DNA of 64,000 nucleotides from Candidatus Saccharimonadota bacterium. Its GTDB lineage: Bacteria; Patescibacteriota; Saccharimonadia; Saccharimonadales; Saccharimonadaceae. Numbering within the stretch: position 1 is the first letter of the stretch; each line of letters opens with the position of its first letter. A program made the position numbers and the translations under genes. Location: positions 1 to 64,000 of the forward strand of contig JAPUEE010000005.1 of NCBI GenBank assembly GCA_027492735.1. Reading direction: 5' to 3'. The notes under the pieces were generated by a model. That model worked only from the letters and a program-made list of their open reading frames with translations. It had not been told where the DNA came from and did not search any database. Shown here one piece after another: positions 35,110-43,630 of the stretch.

Positions 35110-36323
35110 CACTCTTTGTTGGCTTTACCCTGGCTAATCGCAGCTTGCGTGCTCACCGTGCGAGAACTATCTTGACTATTCTCGGTGTAGTGATCGGGGT
35201 ATTTATTGTGTCTATCGTGCTCATTACTAGTGCGGGATTGCATCGTAGTATTGATGATCAGACGAATAAACTGCATTCAGATTTGGTTGTCGTGCGTTCG
35301 GCTGGCGACAGCACTACTGGCATGGAGGCCTTTTCCCCTCTCAGAGTAGCGAATGCTACCACGTTAACTGCCCTGGATCTCGAAAAGGTTACCAAAGTAG
35401 CTGGCGATGGCAATGTGGCGCCAATGATGTTCCTGGGCGGATCAGTCGGTAGTGGACAAGATAAATTTGATAATATTACCACAGTGGCTACTAATGAGAG
35501 CCTTCCTGACATTTTAGGGATAAAACTACAGTCTGGGAACTGGTTTTCAAATAAAGAGTCTAAACGAGCTTGGGTGGTTCTAGGGAGCAAACTAGCATCG
35601 GGTCTACTCGATACTAATCAAGCCATGGGTCAGTATGTGACCATCAAGGGCCAGACGTTTACGGTGATTGGTATTCTGGAGAGTGCCAACCAGCCGATTT
35701 CTCTGGCTGGTGTTGATGTCGACAAGGCAGCCTTTATTTCTATGGATAACGGCATACAATTTACGGGCGGTACGAGGCAGATCGGACAGATCGTGGTAAA
35801 GGCAAAATCGGGCAAATCCGAAGCTATGGAGCGGTCAATTACTGCCACGCTAAAGGTCACTCATAGTGACGACGGTGAGTTTGCTGTGCGCCGGTCGAGC
35901 GAGGTGGCTGGCTCTATGGCTGGCTGGCTCACGACAATTACGACGGTTGCGCTCATATTTGCGAGTATTTCCCTCTTGGTTGGCGGCATTGGTATTATGA
36001 ATATTATGCTGGTTAGTGTTACCGAGCGTATTCGTGAGATTGGCATCAGAAAAGCAGTTGGCGCCACCAAACGACAGATTTTAGAGCAGTTTCTATTAGA
36101 GGCTCTCATCATGACATTTACGGGCGGTATCGTAGGCCTGCTGCTAGCGTATGGTGCTAGCTATCTCATTAATCTACAATTTTCTCTACCGATGGTGTTT
36201 TCGTGGTGGATTTTCGCTGTCGGACTCGGCGTTCCTGTGATAGTCGGATTGCTGTTTGGTCTGTGGCCGGCGATTCGTGCTGCTCGCCAAGACCCAATCG
36301 TAGCATTGCGCCAATATCACTAG
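35106..36323 (+). CDS. ABC transporter permease (MacB/FtsX type)
   Basis: 405 residues from the ATG at 35106 (ATGA overlap with the ATPase; AGGAGGCGGAA upstream). An N-terminal helix (LRAHRARTILTILGVVIGVFIVSIV) is followed by a large extracytoplasmic MacB-type periplasmic-core domain and three C-terminal helices with the FtsX signature (LVGGIGIMNIMLVSVTERIR, EIGIRKAVGATKRQI). It pairs with the ATPase. No membrane-fusion gene is adjacent. Confidence 0.92.
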   Translation: MTLFVGFTLANRSLRAHRARTILTILGVVIGVFIVSIVLITSAGLHRSIDDQTNKLHSDLVVVRSAGDSTTGMEAFSPLRVANATTLTALDLEKVTKVAGDGNVAPMMFLGGSVGSGQDKFDNITTVATNESLPDILGIKLQSGNWFSNKESKRAWVVLGSKLASGLLDTNQAMGQYVTIKGQTFTVIGILESANQPISLAGVDVDKAAFISMDNGIQFTGGTRQIGQIVVKAKSGKSEAMERSITATLKVTHSDDGEFAVRRSSEVAGSMAGWLTTITTVALIFASISLLVGGIGIMNIMLVSVTERIREIGIRKAVGATKRQILEQFLLEALIMTFTGGIVGLLLAYGASYLINLQFSLPMVFSWWIFAVGLGVPVIVGLLFGLWPAIRAARQDPIVALRQYH

Positions 36324-36351
36324 AAGTTTACACGTAGTATAATAGATTGAC

Positions 36352-37296
36352 ATGAAAGATCAACGGTTAGTTGTAGTACACTCCCCTAGCTCAACAGCCT
36401 CAAAACGATACGATCGTATCGTTCGGCCAGCACTCCTAAGAATTGACACTAATTTGAGGGAAATTGTATTAGATAATGTTCCTTATTTTACTGCTCGGAC
36501 AACTATTAGCGATGAGCTCCGAGACGGTGACATTGTGGTGGCAGCTGGTGGCGATGGGCTCGTTAACGTGGTGTTAGATGCCGCTCTAGCGTCCGATTGT
36601 GCTGTTTCGTGCGCAGTGATACCTCTGGGCAATTTCAATGATTTTAGTCGAGCGGTCAATGGCGGCGTGCGCGATCCGAGCAAGATACTCGATAGTCGCA
36701 TAGTTGATTTTCACCCTCTCGATCTGAGTGTTAATGGTCGTCACGAGCTGTACGGTATGCAGTATATTACGTTTGGGGCCAGTGCCAAATTAACAGATTG
36801 GCTAAACACACCCGAAACCCGGCAACTACGGCGCAGATTGCGTGGTAATAGCGTCTTGTTCGGTACTATTTGTGTTTTACATTACAATAAAATATTTAAT
36901 AGTCTTGGTGATATGAAATCAATCATGCCGAGTTTCGATAGGAATGAAAAGACCTATAGCGAAAACAATATCGGCTTTATGCTGGGTGGTATAGGTGCTT
37001 ATTTCCAACCCGAACCAGGTAACTTGCATCTGCTCGACAGGCAGTTCTGGTTCCACCACGCCACACTCACTGGAAAGGCTGCGCGCGACGTACCCTATCT
37101 CACCAGCTGGTTTGGGCGTCACGTGCCGGGCAGTATGACGACGAGAGAATCTCTCCGGTTCAAACAACCCGCTAACCTGATAGCTCAGGTTGCCGGTGAC
37201 AAACTACTATTTGAGAATGTCCACGAAATTGCTTGCCACCGCAGCGAGAAGCCACTACGGCTCTATGTGCCGAACGCTAAAGATCTACTACGTTAG
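36352..37296 (+). CDS. Diacylglycerol/sphingosine kinase-like lipid kinase
   Basis: 314 residues with the DAGK catalytic pattern: LVVVHSPSSTASKRYDRIV at the start, GDIVVAAGGDGLVNVVLDA (nucleotide loop GGDG) and CAVIPLGNFNDFSRAV (variant of the P-x-G-T-x-N-D motif). Relatives phosphorylate diacylglycerol, prenols or sphingoid bases. TATAAT eight bases before the ATG suggests a leaderless mRNA. The exact lipid is unknown. The stop overlaps that of the isomerase gene. Confidence 0.78.
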   Translation: MKDQRLVVVHSPSSTASKRYDRIVRPALLRIDTNLREIVLDNVPYFTARTTISDELRDGDIVVAAGGDGLVNVVLDAALASDCAVSCAVIPLGNFNDFSRAVNGGVRDPSKILDSRIVDFHPLDLSVNGRHELYGMQYITFGASAKLTDWLNTPETRQLRRRLRGNSVLFGTICVLHYNKIFNSLGDMKSIMPSFDRNEKTYSENNIGFMLGGIGAYFQPEPGNLHLLDRQFWFHHATLTGKAARDVPYLTSWFGRHVPGSMTTRESLRFKQPANLIAQVAGDKLLFENVHEIACHRSEKPLRLYVPNAKDLLR

Positions 37297-38330
37297 CCCA
37301 GTTCTTTTTTGAGCTCCTCGACCAGAGCGACTGGTGTTGGGTTTACGCCGTTGAGGATACCGAGATAGATCGATACGAAATCACCGAGGATAAAGCCGTA
37401 TATCATCTGCGCTAGCATGGAGTCGCCTTTTAATTGAACCTCACTAGCCGCTGGTCGCTTGCCACTGAGTAGTTGATTAGTTAGCTCAAAACGGCGCTCA
37501 ATGCGTGGATGATCGAATGATGATCGCAGATCAATAACAGCAAATGGCTTTTCGACCGGATGGCTAGACCAGCCAATAAATTCGTTGTGGCTGAATTCTG
37601 GTAGTTCGTTCCACCAGGCGGTATTTTTAGCATTTTCATTAAAGCTAATTTTCCACTTGAACGCCACTGGTGCAAATAGCGAAGAGGCGTAGATTATCGG
37701 TGTTTTTCCTGCGCACTTTAGGGCGAGCTGCTTGGCTGGATTTTCGATAGTTTCAACCGAGGCAACAGATTGACTGATAACACTTGCTACGATTTCACCG
37801 AGACCGTTAATTTCATCACATAAACATTTGGCTACGCCATAGTGCTCGAGGAATCTAGAAATAGCTTTGAGCTGAGCAATAGCACTATAGCGTGGTTGAG
37901 GGACTTTCATTAATTGGATAAATGGTAGATTGCGTTCGCGAGCAATATCAATTAATTTACCGCCACTTGCCATGACGACGACGGTAGCACCACGCTCCTC
38001 CGCAAACTCTAGGCAAGAGATGGTTTCTTCGGTGTTTCCACTAAAACTACTCGCGATCACTAGGGTGTTTTCATCCACCCAGCGCGGCAATGTATAGCCG
38101 CTCACTACTGAAAAAGGAATTTCTAGATCGAGCCAATTAGCGGCCAATTTGCCGGGTTGAGCACTGCCGCCCATACCGGCTAGGACGATTTTGAGCGGGC
38201 TAAAATCGCCACTGTCGGGCTGCTCCAATTTTGCGTCCCATGCTAGCTGAGCTGCTGAATCGGCAATAGTATCCAGGGCACCCTGTGGGTCTCTTTCTGC
38301 TATTACATTCAAATCATCCAAAATTTCCAT
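37293..38330 (-). CDS. Bifunctional phosphoglucose/phosphomannose isomerase
   Basis: 345 residues with tandem SIS folds: IVLAGMGGSAQPGKLAANWL, VVSGYTLPRWVDENTLVIAS, SFSGNTEETISC and GATVVVMASGGKL, and the C-terminal PGI/PMI signature region (FNENAKNTAWWNELPEFSHN). It interconverts glucose-6-P, fructose-6-P and mannose-6-P in the cytoplasm, which can feed GDP-mannose synthesis together with the phosphomannomutase-like gene at 43923. A TCCTCC-complement site lies before the ATG. Confidence 0.9.
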   Translation of the reverse strand: MEILDDLNVIAERDPQGALDTIADSAAQLAWDAKLEQPDSGDFSPLKIVLAGMGGSAQPGKLAANWLDLEIPFSVVSGYTLPRWVDENTLVIASSFSGNTEETISCLEFAEERGATVVVMASGGKLIDIARERNLPFIQLMKVPQPRYSAIAQLKAISRFLEHYGVAKCLCDEINGLGEIVASVISQSVASVETIENPAKQLALKCAGKTPIIYASSLFAPVAFKWKISFNENAKNTAWWNELPEFSHNEFIGWSSHPVEKPFAVIDLRSSFDHPRIERRFELTNQLLSGKRPAASEVQLKGDSMLAQMIYGFILGDFVSIYLGILNGVNPTPVALVEELKKELG

Positions 38331-38396
38331 TATTCCTCCTTTACACCATAAAAACGCTTGTGATATAATTATATCAGATTACAGAAAGGGTGGAAA

Positions 38397-38933
38397 ATGG
38401 ACGATAATAGTAAAAGCAGTGTAGATGACGATGAACTAAATCAGATGATTGCTAATCTAAAGAGCAAACAACCTGATGCCCCAGCACCGTCTATGCCGCC
38501 AACTCCGGCGGGCCCTATCCCAGTGATTCCTCCTGTTTCGAACGACGATGTAGCGACCGATGTGCAACCTGCTGAAGCTGCGAGTCCGGTCCCGGTGGAA
38601 GCCCTCGCTCCTCCAGCTCCTGCGCCAATCCCGGATCCAGCGCCGTTGCCTGTTGCGCCAGAACCTGTCGCTCAACCTACTCAGTCAGCACCTACCAACC
38701 CAAATCTCGACAGTATCAAACAGGATGCTATCGCCGAATTACGACCTCTCGTTGATAAATTAAACTTATCTCCAGAAGATAGATTTAATACCATTCTGCT
38801 CATTATTCGTTCAACTGACGATGCATCACTACTGCCGGCTGTCCATGCGGCTGCAAAACAAATTCCTGACGATGGTCGTCGAGCCCAAGCGTTGCTCGAT
38901 GTCATCAAAGAGATCGATTTCTTTAAACAGTAG
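38397..38933 (+). CDS. Unknown protein with proline/alanine-rich linker
   Basis: 178 residues. The acidic N-terminus (DDDELNQMIANLKSKQPD) is followed by about 75 residues of Pro/Ala/Val-rich linker and a helical C-terminal domain of about 75 residues (LDSIKQDAIAELRPLVDKLN ... LLDVIKEIDFFKQ). No catalytic motif is visible; it resembles a cytoplasmic scaffold or adaptor. TATAAT lies upstream with a short leader and GGTGGA site. It overlaps the coiled-coil gene tail-to-tail by 11 bp. Confidence 0.65.
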   Translation: MDDNSKSSVDDDELNQMIANLKSKQPDAPAPSMPPTPAGPIPVIPPVSNDDVATDVQPAEAASPVPVEALAPPAPAPIPDPAPLPVAPEPVAQPTQSAPTNPNLDSIKQDAIAELRPLVDKLNLSPEDRFNTILLIIRSTDDASLLPAVHAAAKQIPDDGRRAQALLDVIKEIDFFKQ

Positions 38934-40107
38934 TTGGCGAATGTTCAACTTCGTTGTTGGTAGATACATCTTGCGCCGATACAATGGCGTCAATGTCGTT
39001 GCGCATAGCCGTCCGTAGACTAGATAACTCTGCTACTAGTCGAGTTTTAGCAGCATCTATTTGGAAACTATTTGTAGCCGGCATAGGTTCTCCGCTCGGT
39101 AGGACGATCGATTTTGTTCGGCCGGAATCCAGGGTCTCTAATTGCTCGATTACAAATGTTATATCGCTCAGCTTTTTATAAATAGGATATATTTCTTCGC
39201 CCGTATGCGCTAATGCATGAGCTACTTTGGCTGAATCGTCGCGGTATCCAGCTTCCGTCAATATACTACACAGGGTATATATACCATCTCCCCAGCCCTT
39301 AGCTTCACCTTCCTTGAAGGCTTCGTCGACTTGCCTTTGAGACTCCGCTCGTAGATCTGAAACTGTTCGATTTAAACCTTTGATCTGCCTATCTTTTCCC
39401 CTGGCGATTGATTCTGTAGCTTTTGTTTTTTCTTTGGCGCCAGATAAACTCGATTGTAGAAAATCGACTCGTCGTTCTGCCGCCTCGCGTGCAGCTGTTT
39501 CTTTGGCGAGCTGTTGACGCAATTCTTCTAACTCGGCTTGCATTTCGGCTTCGCGCGGTGAATGCTCCAGGTCGTCGATTCGTGCGCGGAGTGCGGCATT
39601 TTCAGTCGATAGTTGTTCGTTTTCATCTGATAGCGGGCCAATCATCTCATCGGCTTCTTCGTGGTACCTGGTTTCAGCCGCCAATCTTTCTGCGGCAGCG
39701 GCTAGCTGCCCCATAGTATTCATGAGCAATACCTTATGCGGATCGACTGCTAATTCTGGATGATCTGGCAAGATCTCATCCTCTGGTAGTTTGATGCCAA
39801 CGATGGCGAACATATCATTATAAATTGGTAAAATCTCACCAGCTACAACCATGGCTCGAACCACCTCTTTTGCACGATTGAAATGGCCATTATGATCCCA
39901 TTTATCGCTCCCGTGGTTACCGAATATTGCCTTGGTGGCTACCCTATTGAATCTTTGGGCGCCTCCTACCGAATATCTGACATCGGAGGTTCTGGTGATT
40001 TCATCTATCAACCCCATAATAGCGTCGTATTCACGATTAGTAACCCCTTCTATACCAGAGGCATTTTCTAGGGGTTCGGTCGGTGTTGGATTGGATATGT
40101 TAGACAC
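38923..40107 (-). CDS. Coiled-coil protein with conserved N-terminal domain, function unknown
   Basis: 394 residues from the GTG at 40107. This start is chosen because a strong promoter (TTGACT, 17 bases, TATAAT at 40117-40122) lies nine bases upstream and overlaps the in-frame ATG at 40128. An N-terminal domain of about 120 residues (REYDAIMGLIDEITRTSDVR, VVRAMVVAGEILPIYNDMFA) is followed by a long coiled coil (about residues 140-260, rich in E/A/L/R) and a C-terminal helical domain. It may be a structural or DNA-organising protein. Not recognised. Confidence 0.6.
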   Translation of the reverse strand: MSNISNPTPTEPLENASGIEGVTNREYDAIMGLIDEITRTSDVRYSVGGAQRFNRVATKAIFGNHGSDKWDHNGHFNRAKEVVRAMVVAGEILPIYNDMFAIVGIKLPEDEILPDHPELAVDPHKVLLMNTMGQLAAAAERLAAETRYHEEADEMIGPLSDENEQLSTENAALRARIDDLEHSPREAEMQAELEELRQQLAKETAAREAAERRVDFLQSSLSGAKEKTKATESIARGKDRQIKGLNRTVSDLRAESQRQVDEAFKEGEAKGWGDGIYTLCSILTEAGYRDDSAKVAHALAHTGEEIYPIYKKLSDITFVIEQLETLDSGRTKSIVLPSGEPMPATNSFQIDAAKTRLVAELSSLRTAMRNDIDAIVSAQDVSTNNEVEHSPTTV

Positions 40108-40116
40108 TATATTTTT

Positions 40117-40145
40117 ATTATAGAACATATGTATAAAAAAGTCAA
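40117..40145 (-). promoter_or_regulatory. Sigma-70-type promoter for the coiled-coil gene
   Basis: Minus strand: TTGACT (40145-40140), spacer of 17 bases, TATAAT (40122-40117). It decides the GTG start, nine bases downstream. The gap 40146-40275 beyond it holds an 8-bp hairpin (GAGAATGA / TCATTCTC, 40197-40218) behind the GC-rich gene and nothing that looks coding. Confidence 0.8.
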
Positions 40146-40275
40146 TATAACGGCGTACTATGACGATCAGTGGTAAACGACTAGAATGAATAGCTAGAGA
40201 ATGACCGCACTCATTCTCCCCTCTCTGATAGACGGATGTGTCAAAGAACAAGTGCGGTTGTTGTGGTGGCGTGGG

Positions 40276-40923
40276 TCAGCTGTTTTGCTTCACAAGGAGG
40301 CGCTGCAGGTCGCCGATGCGGCTCTGCAGCTGGCTGAGGCCTGCGATGATCTCGTCGAGGATGGCCTCCGGGTCGGTGTCTTCGGGTGTTGCCTCGACCT
40401 CGACTGTCTCTGTGGCCGGAACGTCAACCTTGAGCTTCTTGGTCTTCGCCGACTTCGAGTGCTTCTCGGCGTCGATCGCCGCGAGGCGCCAGCCGATGAC
40501 ACTTTCGTCACACCCGGGTACGACCCAGGTGGTGTATTGGCTGCCCGAGCGCACCGTGCGGAGGAACCCCTCCGTCTTGAGCTGTTCGAGCATGGTGTCG
40601 ACCGCCCAGTGTGAGAAGGTCCACTTGCGACCATCGTTCTGGTTGTCGATGAAAATGAAGCCGCTCTCAACTCCGGCGGCGATGCCGCCGTTGGGCTGTC
40701 CGAAGTCCAAGATGCCGCTCGTCTCAGCCTCCTTGCTCAGAAACTCGCGCAGAGCCCGGAGAACCTTGACCCGCAGCTCACCTTTCACCGGGTACTTGTA
40801 CAGTACCGGGTTGTAGGCCAGCTTGACCCGCCCATTGGGCAGGACACGGTCTTTTGGCCTCACTTTGCCGCCACTAATCCTGTTTCCCATATCATAACCT
40901 TCCACTAGGAATTTGTTAGGCAT
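40276..40923 (-). CDS. GC-rich unknown protein, possibly transferred
   Basis: 215 residues, not recognised. The N-terminal half has a possible winged-helix-like part (HWAVDTMLEQLKTEGFLRTV, then QYTTWVVPG). The C-terminal 70 residues have a lysine-rich linker, an acidic segment and a terminal amphipathic helix (EIIAGLSQLQSRIGDLQRLL). Base use is unlike the neighbours: 41 of 60 bases are G or C at 40441-40500, with GC-ending codons. The promoter in front of it is AT-rich and native-looking, with the ATG five bases after the -10 box. Confidence 0.65.
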   Translation of the reverse strand: MPNKFLVEGYDMGNRISGGKVRPKDRVLPNGRVKLAYNPVLYKYPVKGELRVKVLRALREFLSKEAETSGILDFGQPNGGIAAGVESGFIFIDNQNDGRKWTFSHWAVDTMLEQLKTEGFLRTVRSGSQYTTWVVPGCDESVIGWRLAAIDAEKHSKSAKTKKLKVDVPATETVEVEATPEDTDPEAILDEIIAGLSQLQSRIGDLQRLLVKQNS

Positions 40924-40928
40924 TGATA

Positions 40929-40957
40929 TTTATACTAAAAATAAATAGTTTTGTCAA
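40929..40957 (-). promoter_or_regulatory. Strong promoter of the GC-rich gene
   Basis: Minus strand: TTGACA (40957-40952), 17-base spacer, TATAAA (40934-40929), then five bases to the ATG. A consensus sigma-70 promoter with a predicted leaderless start. Confidence 0.85.
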
Positions 40958-40980
40958 TGTGCTGCCTTGCGACAACAACA

Positions 40981-41008
40981 AAAAAGCCCCCTAGAAATAG
41001 GAGGCTTC
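40981..41008 (-). terminator. Terminator after groEL
   Basis: Minus-strand stem AAGCCTCCTA / TAGGGGGCTT with a TTTC loop followed by six T, 24 bases after the groEL stop. Confidence 0.88.
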
Positions 41009-41031
41009 TATTGAGTTTGGGCCAAAAACTA

Positions 41032-42654
41032 CTACATCATACCCATGCCACCCATATCAGGGGCAGCGGGAGCTTTTGGTTCAGGGATTTCAACAACCAA
41101 GGCGCCCATAGTCATCGCGGTTGAGGCGATAGATACGGCATTTTGGATAGCTTCACGGGTAACGCGAGCCGGATCGACTACACCGGCGCTCTTCAGGTCA
41201 ACGAGGCCCTTATCGGGGTGATTGACATCGACACCCTGGCCGGCTTTGGCGTTCTGTACCTGGGCGAGGAGAGCCTCGGCGTTGAGCCCGGCGTTGATCA
41301 TCAACTGTTTGAACGGTGCCATCAGGGCGCTGCGTAGAATCTCGGCGCCAGCTTCATTGCCTTTGATACTGGCGGCGAGGGTAACTGGGGTGATGCCGCC
41401 ACCAGGTACAATACCGTCGAGCAATGCGGCCTTGACGGCAGCAACGGCGTCATCGACACGGTACTTCTTTTCCTCGATTTCGGTTTCGGTAGCACCACCG
41501 ACTTTGATAACAGCGACTTTGCCGCCGAGCGACGCTGCGCGTTTATCGAACTGTTCGCGGTCATAGTCGGATGGAGCAGCTTCAGCCTGAGCCTTGATCT
41601 GGGCAATACGCTCAGCGATGGCTTTTTTGTCGCCAGCGCCTTCGATAATAGTGGTCGAATCTTTGCCGACAATAACTTTGCGGGCAGTACCGACGACCTC
41701 GAGGCCGACATTTTCAAAGCTCAACCCTTGATCGTCGGTGATAACGGTCGCACCGGTCAGGGCGGCAATATCGGCGAGAACATCCTTGCGGCGATCCCCA
41801 AAACTCGGGGCTTTGACAGCCACGGTGTTAAAGACGCCCTTTAATCGGTTCAAAATCAGCACGCCGAGCGCCTCGCCTTCGACCTCGTCAGCGATCAGGA
41901 CGACATCTTTTTTACCCGCAGCCGCTAGTTTTTCGAGAATTGGCAGGAATTCCTGGACGGAACTAACTTTTTTATCGGTGATCACGACGGCTGGCTTGTT
42001 ATAGATGGCCTCCATGCGGGTGGTGTCGGTCGCCATATAGGCGCTGACGTAACCGCGATCAAAGGTAAAGCCTTCGACGACCTCGGCCTCCATAGCGAGA
42101 CCCTGGCCTTCTTCGACACTGACGACACCTTCGCTACCGATTTTAGCGATAACTTCGGCGATCAGTTTGCCGATTTCACTATCACCAGCGCTGATGGTGG
42201 CGACTTCGGCCACACGATCTTTTTTGTCCGTGATTGGCTCAGCGAGTTTGTTTAGTCCAGATAGAACTTCGGCGCCAGCCTTTTCTACCCCGCGGCGTAG
42301 TTCCATTGGATTGTGGCCAGCGGCGATCAGGCGATTGGCGTTTGCTAAAATTTCGTAGGTCAACACCGTGACGGTCGTCGTGCCGTCACCGGCTGCCTTG
42401 TTCATTTTCTTGGCGGCTTGTTTGATCAGTTCAGCGCCGACTTTCTCGCCGAGCGTTTCCTCGGTCTCCGGCAGATCAACTGCCTCGGCTACAGTCACAC
42501 CATCGTGGGTAACGCTCGGACCGCCGTAGGTTTTGCCGATAACCACGTTGCGGCCTTTTGGTCCCATGGTGACTTTGACTGCATCAGCTAATTTTTTTGC
42601 GCCAGCGAGAATCTTCTCGCGTGCCTCATCATCGTAAAAAACTTTCTTTGCCAT
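41032..42654 (-). CDS. groEL: Chaperonin GroEL (Hsp60)
   Basis: 540 residues. It begins AKKVFYDDEAREKILAGAKK and has the ATP site GPKGRNVVIG, AGDGTTTVTVL, the chaperonin signature region and GIVPGGGITPV. The end is the typical GGMGMM repeat. With GroES it folds proteins in the cytoplasm. It forms a two-gene operon with groES 23 bp upstream, under a CIRCE-like operator. Its GC content is also above that of the surrounding genes, but this is common for groEL. Confidence 0.98.
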   Translation of the reverse strand: MAKKVFYDDEAREKILAGAKKLADAVKVTMGPKGRNVVIGKTYGGPSVTHDGVTVAEAVDLPETEETLGEKVGAELIKQAAKKMNKAAGDGTTTVTVLTYEILANANRLIAAGHNPMELRRGVEKAGAEVLSGLNKLAEPITDKKDRVAEVATISAGDSEIGKLIAEVIAKIGSEGVVSVEEGQGLAMEAEVVEGFTFDRGYVSAYMATDTTRMEAIYNKPAVVITDKKVSSVQEFLPILEKLAAAGKKDVVLIADEVEGEALGVLILNRLKGVFNTVAVKAPSFGDRRKDVLADIAALTGATVITDDQGLSFENVGLEVVGTARKVIVGKDSTTIIEGAGDKKAIAERIAQIKAQAEAAPSDYDREQFDKRAASLGGKVAVIKVGGATETEIEEKKYRVDDAVAAVKAALLDGIVPGGGITPVTLAASIKGNEAGAEILRSALMAPFKQLMINAGLNAEALLAQVQNAKAGQGVDVNHPDKGLVDLKSAGVVDPARVTREAIQNAVSIASTAMTMGALVVEIPEPKAPAAPDMGGMGMM

Positions 42655-42677
42655 TATATTCTCCTCTTAATTCTATA

Positions 42678-42947
42678 TTATGCTACTACAGCTAGTACGT
42701 CTTCTTCTTTGACAATCATGTATTCGACGCCGTCAATTTTGGCTTCGGTGGTCGAGTAGCCACCGATAATAATGCGGTCGCCGACTTTGACTTCGCGGGC
42801 GTCTTTGCCGATAGCGACAACTTTTGCAACTTGGGATTTCTCTTTTGCATTATCTGGTAGATACAATCCAGCGGCGGTTTTAGCGGCCGTTTCTTCGCGT
42901 GTTGCAACAACGCGTGCACCGAGTGGTGATAGCGGAACTTTTGTCAT
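42678..42947 (-). CDS. groES: Co-chaperonin GroES (Hsp10)
   Basis: 89 residues with PLGARVVATREETAAKTAAG, LYLPDNAKEKSQVAKVVAIG and GDRIIIGGYSTTEAKIDGVE, the mobile-loop and core pattern of GroES. It caps GroEL. GGAGGATAT precedes the ATG. Confidence 0.97.
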   Translation of the reverse strand: MTKVPLSPLGARVVATREETAAKTAAGLYLPDNAKEKSQVAKVVAIGKDAREVKVGDRIIIGGYSTTEAKIDGVEYMIVKEEDVLAVVA

Positions 42948-43026
42948 ATATCCTCCATGTGATCATTAGTTTACCTCATAACCGATTCGCCAAATTGGCG
43001 ATGTGTCTCTATTGTAACGTAAAAAG

Positions 43027-43053
43027 TTGGCACTTGCAAGCCGAGAGTGCTAA
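43027..43053. promoter_or_regulatory. CIRCE operator (HrcA site) of groES-groEL
   Basis: TTGGCACTT, nine bases, GAGTGCTAA. It matches the CIRCE inverted repeat TTAGCACTC-N9-GAGTGCTAA with two differences in the left arm. It lies 80 bases upstream of groES. In known bacteria HrcA binds it and represses the operon until heat shock; hrcA is not in the window. Confidence 0.9.
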
Positions 43054-43089
43054 TATGTCGTGGCCGAAGCATGAGCGCTACATCTAGCG

Positions 43090-43121
43090 CCCATATTGAC
43101 AAATGTTGTTCAATATGTGGG
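43090..43121. repeat. Inverted repeat upstream of the second GC-rich gene
   Basis: CCCATATTGA (43090-43099) and TCAATATGTGGG (43110-43121) form a stem with one bulge around a ten-base loop. It lies between the CIRCE site and the plus-strand gene starting at 43205 and could be an operator or an mRNA leader hairpin. Confidence 0.5.
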
Positions 43122-43204
43122 GGATTGAAAATATAACGTTAATATTATAAGATTATCGGCATCCGTTGCAACAATGCGACGGTGTGAGTGGGAAGGGGTC
43201 ATGG

Positions 43205-43630
43205 ATGACCTCACTGAAGAATGATGGATTGTGGCGAGTCGTCGGGGGCCCCTCGGGGTGCCCGCTGGCGAACAACCCGCAGGCGGTGGCGCGCGGGCTG
43301 GAGCTTCGGCTCCAGGCTGACGGCGAATTCGTCCTCGAGCGCTACAGCGAGGGTTCGACAGTTCGAGTGGCCGGCAGTTTCGAGGGTGGTGCCATTGTCA
43401 CCTGGCGTCACAGCAGGCTGATCCTGCTGAACGTTCAGGTCGAGGAGGCTTGCGCTTCCTCGCTCGGCGCGCGTGAGCGTCGCAGTTGTGGCGTCTCATT
43501 CGTGCAGATCGAGCTGGCTGAGAACGGCAAGATCGAGTCCCGGCCGATGCAGTTCGACGACTACTTCGTCACCGACGAAGTAAGGTCGAAGACCATTCCG
43601 GTACTCGTCGAGGCCTTGGCCATGGGCTAG
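43205..43630 (+). CDS. GC-rich unknown small protein, possibly transferred
   Basis: 141 residues from ATG 43205, preceded by GGAAGGGG at six bases. Not recognised. It looks like a compact beta-rich fold (ELRLQADGEFVLERYSEGST, VRVAGSFEGGAIVTWRHSRL) with an acidic C-terminal part; three cysteines but no CxxC. GC is very high (40 of 60 bases at 43441-43500), like the gene at 40276. Both flank groESL and may share an origin. A hairpin-packed region follows it. Confidence 0.6.
   Translation: MTSLKNDGLWRVVGGPSGCPLANNPQAVARGLELRLQADGEFVLERYSEGSTVRVAGSFEGGAIVTWRHSRLILLNVQVEEACASSLGARERRSCGVSFVQIELAENGKIESRPMQFDDYFVTDEVRSKTIPVLVEALAMG

Noticed and set aside
40108-40251. N-terminal extension of the coiled-coil protein
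   Set aside because: A full TTGACT-17-TATAAT promoter lies within it, and the extended residues are low in similarity to a normal protein start.
40290-40670. Arg/Ser-rich antisense and alternate frames in the GC-rich gene
   Set aside because: High-GC DNA yields long open frames on all strands; the frame with sensible residues and the consensus promoter is the minus-strand 215-residue gene.
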